The notes under the pieces are model-generated. The model was not told the DNA's origin, did no database searches, and worked only from the letters and a program-made list of their open reading frames with translations. DNA of 25,308 nucleotides from positions 1 through 25,308 of the forward strand of contig CALMVH010000307.1 of the NCBI GenBank assembly GCA_937873165.1, given 5' to 3'. Made by a program: the position numbers and the translations under genes. Source of the stretch: an uncultured Rhodospirillales bacterium. Lineage in GTDB: Bacteria; Pseudomonadota; Alphaproteobacteria; CALMVH01. Below, one piece after another: positions 20,827 to 25,308 of the stretch. Each line of letters opens with the position of its first letter. Within the stretch, counting starts at the first letter, position 1.

Positions 20827-21583
20827 GTCCCATGCGGCCTCCAAGCTGAAGGGGCTTGCCTGGCTGCTGGCGATCGTCGCCCTGGGTGCCGGGTTGGCGT
20901 TGGGAGTGTCGCCGTTGATGCGGATGGTGCCGTGGCGGTGGGAAGTGTCACTTGCACACAGGCTGCCTGTCCCGGAGGAAGCCTGCAAGGCCACCCCTGA
21001 AAATACGGCCCTTCTGAACCGGCTGGTCGCGAGGCTGTACCCTGTCGAGCCCGACGACCACCGCATTTCGGTCACTGTGCAGGTCGTCGACAGTCCGGTT
21101 GTGAATGCCTACGCCACGCTTGGTGGGCGGATATTCCTCAATCAAGGCCTGCTGCGGCAGGCGCAATCCGCCGACGAAGTGGCGGGCGTGCTCGCGCACG
21201 AGATGGAGCACGTCAAACGGCGGCACATCCTCGAAAATGCCGCCGTGCATCTGATGACCATCGGCGGCATGGAAGTGATATTTGCCGGACAGGCGGGAAG
21301 CCTTGGCCTTCTCAGGTTTTTCCTGAACCTCAACTTCACGCGCGCGCAGGAGTCGCAGGCCGACGAAGGCGGGTTGCGGCGGCTGCAGGCAGCCCACATC
21401 GACAACCAGGGTTTCGCCGATTTCTTGCGCCGCATGCAGGACAACACCAAGACCCCCGGCTTCCTGTCGGACCACCCCGACAACCGCGACCGGCTGGCGA
21501 TGGTGTCGGGCTTCGCCAACGAGAACACCGTTCCAATCATGAACGCCGATGAATGGTCAGCATTCAAGAATTTCTGCCGCTAG
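20807..21583 (+). CDS. Membrane-anchored M48-family zinc metalloprotease
   Basis: A 258-residue M48 peptidase. The zinc site is His131-Glu-Met-Glu-His135, with the third ligand probably Glu182 in Gln-Glu-Ser-Gln-Ala-Asp. The family's Asn-Ala-Tyr-Ala-Thr-Leu-Gly-Gly-Arg-Ile-Phe-Leu-Asn-Gln-Gly-Leu-Leu is at 100-116. A single N-terminal anchor at about 18-36 follows basic residues, which suggests that the catalytic domain faces the periplasm, as in BepA-like or Oma1-like quality-control proteases; the side is inferred. The only possible start is TTG 20807, since TGA lies at 20795-20797. It overlaps the end of the YbjQ gene by 20 bases, so it depends on coupled translation. The substrate is unknown. 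Confidence 0.88.
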   Translation: MPTTLVESHAASKLKGLAWLLAIVALGAGLALGVSPLMRMVPWRWEVSLAHRLPVPEEACKATPENTALLNRLVARLYPVEPDDHRISVTVQVVDSPVVNAYATLGGRIFLNQGLLRQAQSADEVAGVLAHEMEHVKRRHILENAAVHLMTIGGMEVIFAGQAGSLGLLRFFLNLNFTRAQESQADEGGLRRLQAAHIDNQGFADFLRRMQDNTKTPGFLSDHPDNRDRLAMVSGFANENTVPIMNADEWSAFKNFCR

Positions 21584-21647
21584 GTCGCTTATACCGGGCC
21601 AAGAGATGTTATGGGGAACTCGTAATGCGACCTGGAGTTACGCTGAC

Positions 21648-22601
21648 ATGGGCTTTTTCGGCAGAGGCAAGAGCGATCCTGAGGCCGGGCGGCGGTCGCT
21701 TGAGCGTCAGGCGATGTGGGAACAGGCGCTGGCGCAGAACCGGCTGCCGGGGTTCGTGGCCGACCGGCTGAAGGGCGCGGCATCCGGTGCGATGCCGTGG
21801 ATGGCGACCATGACGCCCGCCGAGCTTCTGGTGATGCGCAGCCACGGCATCCGGCCTGTTGCCACCGTGACCGGCACCTGCGCGCTGCACTACGGATTCT
21901 CGTGGACGCGCGGTCATGCCGAGGGCTGGCGCACCGCTGCCGCGCGGCTGGTCGAAGAAGCGGCGCTTTGCAACGCCAATGCCGTGATCGACGTCAAGAT
22001 GCGCACGACCAATTTAGGGCTTGGCTCGATCACGGATTACACGCTTGTAGGTACGGCAGTAAAAATCGAAGGTCTGCCGCCTAGCCGACACCCGGTTGTC
22101 ACGACCGTCTCAGCGATAGAGTTCGCTCGCCTGCTGGAGGCTGGGATTGTTCCGGTCAACATTGTTGTCGGTGCTCATATCGAGTTTCTTACGAACTTTC
22201 GTGCTGGTCCTCTGAATACGGCGGCCCCAGTAGATGACACAATGATTAGTTTAAAAAACTACGATCTTTCCCTGCTTGGTAACTTCCTGCAGCACGTTCG
22301 CACACAATCCATGTCCGATTTGCGCCAGCACGCTCGCGAATATGGCAATGGCGTGCTGGCTCCAACGCATTTCAGCGAACTTCAAAAAATTCATTCCGCT
22401 GCCGAAGGAACGCGGTATCTCGGCCGGTCCATTGCGATAGGCACTGTGGTCGACACGAAGGCACGCATCGACGCCCCCCATTCTATCATGCCCATCGTCG
22501 ATTTGCGCGACAGTGACGACCTGTCGAATTGTGGCAATCCGCATGCCTTTTCAATCGAAACCGGTGGAAACCGCGTTGAGATGATTAACGTCGCTTTTTA
22601 A
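21648..22601 (+). CDS. YbjQ-like two-domain protein, tandem copy 1
   Basis: A 317-residue soluble protein starting at ATG 21648 (GGAG 10 bases before; in-frame starts at 21606 and 21549 lack the match to copy 2). Residues about 1-45 are a helical lead. A YbjQ-like domain follows (Thr-Pro-Ala-Glu-Leu-Leu-Val-Met-Arg-Ser-His-Gly-Ile-Arg-Pro...Asn-Ala-Val-Ile-Asp-Val-Lys), then a second, more divergent one from about 150 (Ile-Glu-Phe-Ala-Arg-Leu-Leu-Glu-Ala-Gly-Ile-Val-Pro). It is a tandem paralogue of 22691-23599. A 171-base tract (21791-21961) is identical between them, while the second half (from about 22090) is clearly lower in GC than its surroundings. Function unknown. Confidence 0.75.
   Translation: MGFFGRGKSDPEAGRRSLERQAMWEQALAQNRLPGFVADRLKGAASGAMPWMATMTPAELLVMRSHGIRPVATVTGTCALHYGFSWTRGHAEGWRTAAARLVEEAALCNANAVIDVKMRTTNLGLGSITDYTLVGTAVKIEGLPPSRHPVVTTVSAIEFARLLEAGIVPVNIVVGAHIEFLTNFRAGPLNTAAPVDDTMISLKNYDLSLLGNFLQHVRTQSMSDLRQHAREYGNGVLAPTHFSELQKIHSAAEGTRYLGRSIAIGTVVDTKARIDAPHSIMPIVDLRDSDDLSNCGNPHAFSIETGGNRVEMINVAF
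21791..21961 (+). repeat. 171-bp perfect direct repeat, first copy
   Basis: Identical base for base to 22834-23004, at an offset of 1043 bases. It codes for the core of the first YbjQ-like domain in copy 1. Sequence on both sides differs between copies, so the identity is a bounded tract, as expected after gene conversion. Confidence 0.95.
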
Positions 22602-22690
22602 CGCACGCTACCATCACGTCTTTGCAGCGCGGGTGGTCAATGCTACAAGCTAGTCCAGTAAATTTTGCAACCCTGGAATTGCGAACGTAG

Positions 22691-23599
22691 ATGGGCTTCT
22701 TCGGCATCACCAGACCCGATCCAGCCGCCGGGCAGCGGTCGCTGGAACGGCAGGCGGTGTGGCAGCAGGCACTGGCGCAGAACCGCTTGCCCGGGTTCGT
22801 TGCCGAGCGGTTGAGCGGGGCCGCGTCGGGCAAGATGCCGTGGATGGCGACCATGACGCCCGCCGAGCTTCTGGTGATGCGCAGCCACGGCATCCGGCCT
22901 GTTGCCACCGTGACCGGCACCTGCGCGCTGCACTACGGATTCTCGTGGACGCGCGGTCATGCCGAGGGCTGGCGCACCGCTGCCGCGCGGCTGGTCGAAG
23001 AAGCTGAGCTTTGCCAGGCGAATGCCATTGTCGACGTCAAGATGCGCACGGCCCACCTCGGCGTTGGCTCGACCATGGACTACACGCTGGTCGGCACTGC
23101 GGTAAAAGTTGAAGGGCTGCCGCCCAGCACCAACCCGATCGCTGTCACAGTCTCGACCATCGAGTTCGCGCGGCTGCTGGAAGCCGGCATTGTGCCGGTC
23201 GGGCTTGCCATAGGAGCGGCCTATCAGTGGCTGCAAGGCGATTGGTACAGTGTCGAGGGTAGCTGGAGCGGTGATAATCAGCCGCTAACAAGGCTGGGCG
23301 AGTTCTGGGAAGGCATTCGGCGCGAGGCGTTGAGCGACATGCGCATTGACGGCCATAGGCAGGGTAATGGGGTACTGGCCCATATCCAGTTTGGCGAGAT
23401 GCTGAAGCGCGAAGGGGACCAGAATATGGCATCCTACCTCGCTCGCTACATCATAATGGGCACCGTCATCGACACGCAGGACCGCCATCCCGTGCCGCAC
23501 GATATCCGCACGGTCGTGGACATGCGCGACAATGCCGACCTGCTGGGGGCCTTGCCCCGCAACATCTACCCCACCGACAACGAAGAAGGCGCGATATGA
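22691..23599 (+). CDS. YbjQ-like two-domain protein, tandem copy 2
   Basis: A 302-residue soluble protein from ATG 22691, with the same layout as copy 1: N-terminal Met-Gly-Phe-Phe-Gly, a helical lead (Arg-Ser-Leu-Glu-Arg-Gln-Ala), a first YbjQ-like domain about 45-145, and a divergent second domain from about 150 to 275 containing Gly-Glu-Phe-Trp-Glu-Gly-Ile-Arg-Arg-Glu-Ala-Leu. The bases before the ATG (CCTGGAATT) match those before copy 1 (CCTGGAGTT), so the duplicated unit includes the ribosome-site region. Composition is like the rest of the operon, unlike copy 1's second half. The stop overlaps the next gene as ATGA. Confidence 0.78.
   Translation: MGFFGITRPDPAAGQRSLERQAVWQQALAQNRLPGFVAERLSGAASGKMPWMATMTPAELLVMRSHGIRPVATVTGTCALHYGFSWTRGHAEGWRTAAARLVEEAELCQANAIVDVKMRTAHLGVGSTMDYTLVGTAVKVEGLPPSTNPIAVTVSTIEFARLLEAGIVPVGLAIGAAYQWLQGDWYSVEGSWSGDNQPLTRLGEFWEGIRREALSDMRIDGHRQGNGVLAHIQFGEMLKREGDQNMASYLARYIIMGTVIDTQDRHPVPHDIRTVVDMRDNADLLGALPRNIYPTDNEEGAI
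22834..23004 (+). repeat. 171-bp perfect direct repeat, second copy
   Basis: Second copy of the tract at 21791-21961, lying in the first YbjQ-like domain of tandem copy 2. The first differences are the base before 22834 and the base after 23004. Confidence 0.95.
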
Positions 23600-24414
23600 A
23601 CGCGAACCCCATCCCCCAGCATGCCGTCGACCGGCTGAAGGGCCTGCGCAACGCCAATCATCCCGGCGGCATCTTCACCTCGGATTTCTCCGTTAACGAG
23701 TTCCTGCTGGTGCGCAAGGCGGGGTTCGAGCCGGTGGGGCTGTGCCTCGGCAGCTGCATCTATCATGTCGGCATCCAGTATGCCTTGTGGAACTCAAGCC
23801 GCGAGATGGAGGTGCTGAGCCAGGCGATGTACAGCGCCCGCGAACTGGCGATGAGCCGCATGCGCGAGGAAGCGCAGTCGATGGGCGCCGATGGCGTGAT
23901 CGGCGTGCGGCTGGAGGTCAAGCGCATGGAGTGGAACGCGCACGTGCTGGAATTTGTCGCCATCGGCACGGGTGTGGTGCACGCCACCGGCCATCAGGGC
24001 TTCAAGGGCGTAAAGGGCCAGCCCTTCACCTCCGACCTGTCCGGGCAGGATTTCTGGACCTTGCTGCACGCGGGCTACCGGCCGCTGGAAATGGTCATGG
24101 GCAGTTGCGTCTATCATGTCGCGCGGCAGGGCGCCCTGAAGTCGATGGCCAATGTCGGACGCAACGTCGAGCTGACCAATTTCAGCCAGGCCCTGTACGA
24201 CGCGCGCGAGATCGCGATGGAGCGCATGCAGCACGAAGCCCTGCAAGCGGGCGCGGAGGGCGTGGTCGGCGTCGACCTGCATGAGGGATCGCATGCGTGG
24301 CAGCCGCACATTATCGAATTCTTTGCCGTCGGCACGGCCGTAAAGCCGATCACGACCGAGCAGGATGCCTCGATCATTCCCGATCCGCAGCTGGTGCTGT
24401 CGGTCAACTCTTAA
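23596..24414 (+). CDS. Double-YbjQ-domain protein
   Basis: A 272-residue soluble protein and the clearest YbjQ match here. Domain 1 (about 27-137) begins Phe-Thr-Ser-Asp-Phe-Ser-Val-Asn-Glu-Phe-Leu-Leu-Val and includes Tyr-Ser-Ala-Arg-Glu-Leu-Ala-Met-Ser-Arg-Met and Gly-Ala-Asp-Gly-Val-Ile-Gly-Val. Domain 2 (about 147-252) repeats this as Phe-Thr-Ser-Asp-Leu-Ser-Gly-Gln-Asp-Phe-Trp and Tyr-Asp-Ala-Arg-Glu-Ile-Ala-Met-Glu-Arg-Met, then Gly-Ala-Glu-Gly-Val-Val-Gly-Val. Each domain has a Cys in the Gly-Ser-Cys-Ile/Val-Tyr-His-Val strand that could bind metal. ATG 23596 overlaps the previous stop (ATGA). PspA follows after 16 bases. Confidence 0.85.
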   Translation: MNANPIPQHAVDRLKGLRNANHPGGIFTSDFSVNEFLLVRKAGFEPVGLCLGSCIYHVGIQYALWNSSREMEVLSQAMYSARELAMSRMREEAQSMGADGVIGVRLEVKRMEWNAHVLEFVAIGTGVVHATGHQGFKGVKGQPFTSDLSGQDFWTLLHAGYRPLEMVMGSCVYHVARQGALKSMANVGRNVELTNFSQALYDAREIAMERMQHEALQAGAEGVVGVDLHEGSHAWQPHIIEFFAVGTAVKPITTEQDASIIPDPQLVLSVNS

Positions 24415-24430
24415 ACCAAGAACAAGAACC

Positions 24431-25153
24431 ATGGGCCTGATCTCGCGCACCCTTGAACTGCTGCAAGCCAAGTACAGCCGCCTTTTGAACCGGGCGGAGA
24501 ATCCGTCCGACACTCTGGATCTGTCGTACGAGAAAATGCTTACGGGGCTGCAGGACACCAAGCGAAGCCTCGCCGACGTGGTGACGCAGCAGCGATCGCT
24601 GCAAAAGCAGATCGAGGTCGCGCAGGACCAGGCGGGCGAGGCGGAAAGCGACGCGCGGATGGCGTTGCAGAATGGCCGCGAAGACCTCGCCAAGGCAGCA
24701 CTGGGTGAAAAACAGGCGGCCCTAACAAAGCTCGAATCGCTACAGGGCGCCTACGAAGTCATCAAGCAGCAATCCGACAAGCTGATAAGTTATGAGAAGA
24801 CGCTTGAAACCCGGATAGAGCAGTTCCGCACTCAAAAGGAAGTGATGAAAAGCAGCTACGCCGCGGCGCAGGCGCAGGTGAAGGTCACCGAATCCTTGAC
24901 TGGCATCGGCAACAAGCTGGGGGGCACTGGCGACGCGATGAAGCGCGCGGGCGACAAGGTGGAAGCCATGCGCAACAAGGCCGACGCGATGGAAGGGCTG
25001 ATGGCAAGCGGCGTGTTGTCCGACCCGCTGGACAACCGCACATCGGTCCAGAAGCAGCTGGGCGAACTGCGCCAGACCACCGCCATCGATGCCGACCTGG
25101 AACGGCTGAAAGCCGAGATGGGCGGGAGGGTCGAGGAGAAGAAGCATGATTGA
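24431..25153 (+). CDS. pspA: PspA/IM30 family membrane-remodelling protein
   Basis: A 240-residue, almost wholly helical coiled-coil protein of the PspA/Vipp1 (IM30) family, bacterial members of the ESCRT-III superfamily that bind and reshape the inner membrane under envelope stress. It starts Met-Gly-Leu-Ile-Ser-Arg-Thr-Leu-Glu-Leu-Leu, the amphipathic membrane-binding helix 0. It continues with Asn-Arg-Ala-Glu-Asn-Pro and Asp-Leu-Ser-Tyr-Glu-Lys-Met, then long Gln/Lys/Glu-rich helices with Lys-Thr-Leu-Glu-Thr-Arg-Ile-Glu-Gln-Phe-Arg. The family name is used; it is not the E. coli psp operon context (no pspBC or pspF seen). ATG 24431 gives the correct helix 0; upstream frame extension is rejected. 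It closes the YbjQ/M48 operon before a new overlapping gene. Confidence 0.87.
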   Translation: MGLISRTLELLQAKYSRLLNRAENPSDTLDLSYEKMLTGLQDTKRSLADVVTQQRSLQKQIEVAQDQAGEAESDARMALQNGREDLAKAALGEKQAALTKLESLQGAYEVIKQQSDKLISYEKTLETRIEQFRTQKEVMKSSYAAAQAQVKVTESLTGIGNKLGGTGDAMKRAGDKVEAMRNKADAMEGLMASGVLSDPLDNRTSVQKQLGELRQTTAIDADLERLKAEMGGRVEEKKHD

Positions 25154-25308
25154 TCTGAAGGAGGCGGCTCTCCTTCACGGAAGCCCTGGTGCGTCTAATA
25201 TGTTGAATAACGTTTTGACGCCTTACAATTGTATTCAGCCTACATTTATAATGGCTACGGACGCGGTAGAATTCTTGATTGGTTTGATTATGTCGGTGAG
25301 TTCTATAT
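25146..25308 (+). CDS. Start of an AT-rich gene cut by the window edge
   Basis: ATG 25146, with GAGGAG about 8 bases upstream, overlaps the pspA stop by eight bases and stays open to the window end (54 codons). After Met-Ile-Asp-Leu-Lys-Glu-Ala-Ala the codons become AT-rich; 22 of the 60 bases at 25201-25260 are G or C. The visible tail has a hydrophobic stretch (Phe-Leu-Ile-Gly-Leu-Ile-Met-Ser-Val). An internal ATG at 25197 is another possible start. Function cannot be told. Confidence 0.4.
   Translation, partial: MIDLKEAALLHGSPGASNMLNNVLTPYNCIQPTFIMATDAVEFLIGLIMSVSSI
25156..25177. repeat. Hairpin just after pspA
   Basis: TGAAGGAG (25156-25163) and CTCCTTCA (25170-25177) form a perfect 8-base stem with a six-base loop, beginning three bases after the pspA stop. 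No T-run follows. It may stabilise the 3' end of the pspA message or hide the GGAGG in its own stem. Confidence 0.45.

Noticed and set aside
21791..23004. Mobile element or CRISPR-like repeat
   Set aside because: The 171-base repeat is coding in both copies, occurs only twice, and has no terminal inverted repeats or transposase; a gene duplication explains it.

Overview
The window is about 25.3 kb of GC-rich bacterial chromosome from a Gram-negative, ubiquinone-making organism. It carries Kdo transferase, LpxK, an LpxL-type acyltransferase and UbiA. An Irr/ICE-like operator in front of ahpC, KdpDE and many GTG/TTG starts at overlapping gene junctions fit an alphaproteobacterium best. That placement is inference; there is no rRNA or other decisive marker. 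I saw no tRNA, CRISPR array, insertion sequence or integrase, and no gene-free stretch longer than 300 bases (the largest are 231-387 and 2447-2616).

Left part (1-5153): the 3' end of a probable maltooligosyl-trehalose synthase gene, a convergent lipoprotein gene, then an ahpC-ahpD peroxide-defence operon on the minus strand with a readable promoter and a Fur-family-like palindrome. Divergent from it lies a DUF2339 multi-spanning membrane protein gene, split into two overlapping reading frames.

Middle part (5154-16601, minus strand): one long head-to-tail set of genes reading small periplasmic protein - ubiA - pmbA/tldE - LpxH-like phosphatase - glycosyltransferase - waaA (kdtA) - lpxK - lpxL-like - lipoprotein - kdpD - kdpE. 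Most junctions overlap by a few bases (ATGA, GTGA, TTGA), so much of it is probably translated in a coupled way. Its core is outer-membrane lipid A/Kdo synthesis. The potassium/turgor two-component pair is attached at its 3' end without kdpFABC in view. Upstream of it, hisA-hisF-hisE form a separate overlapping histidine operon, without hisH or hisB in view.

Right part (18652-25308, plus strand) is the most interesting region. A small protein with a segment like the homing-endonuclease-associated repeat and a 131-residue unknown overlap each other. A good promoter follows, then an operon of four proteins built almost wholly from YbjQ-type (DUF74/UPF0145) domains, a membrane-anchored M48 metalloprotease, a PspA/IM30 (ESCRT-III-like) protein, and the start of an AT-rich gene cut by the window edge. 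About nine YbjQ-like domains occur in one operon. This looks like an envelope-stress or membrane-remodelling system in which PspA and an M48 protease work with a family of YbjQ ring-forming proteins. Two signs of recent change are visible: an in-frame TAG inside the first YbjQ domain, and a 171-bp perfectly identical tract shared by two tandem paralogues.
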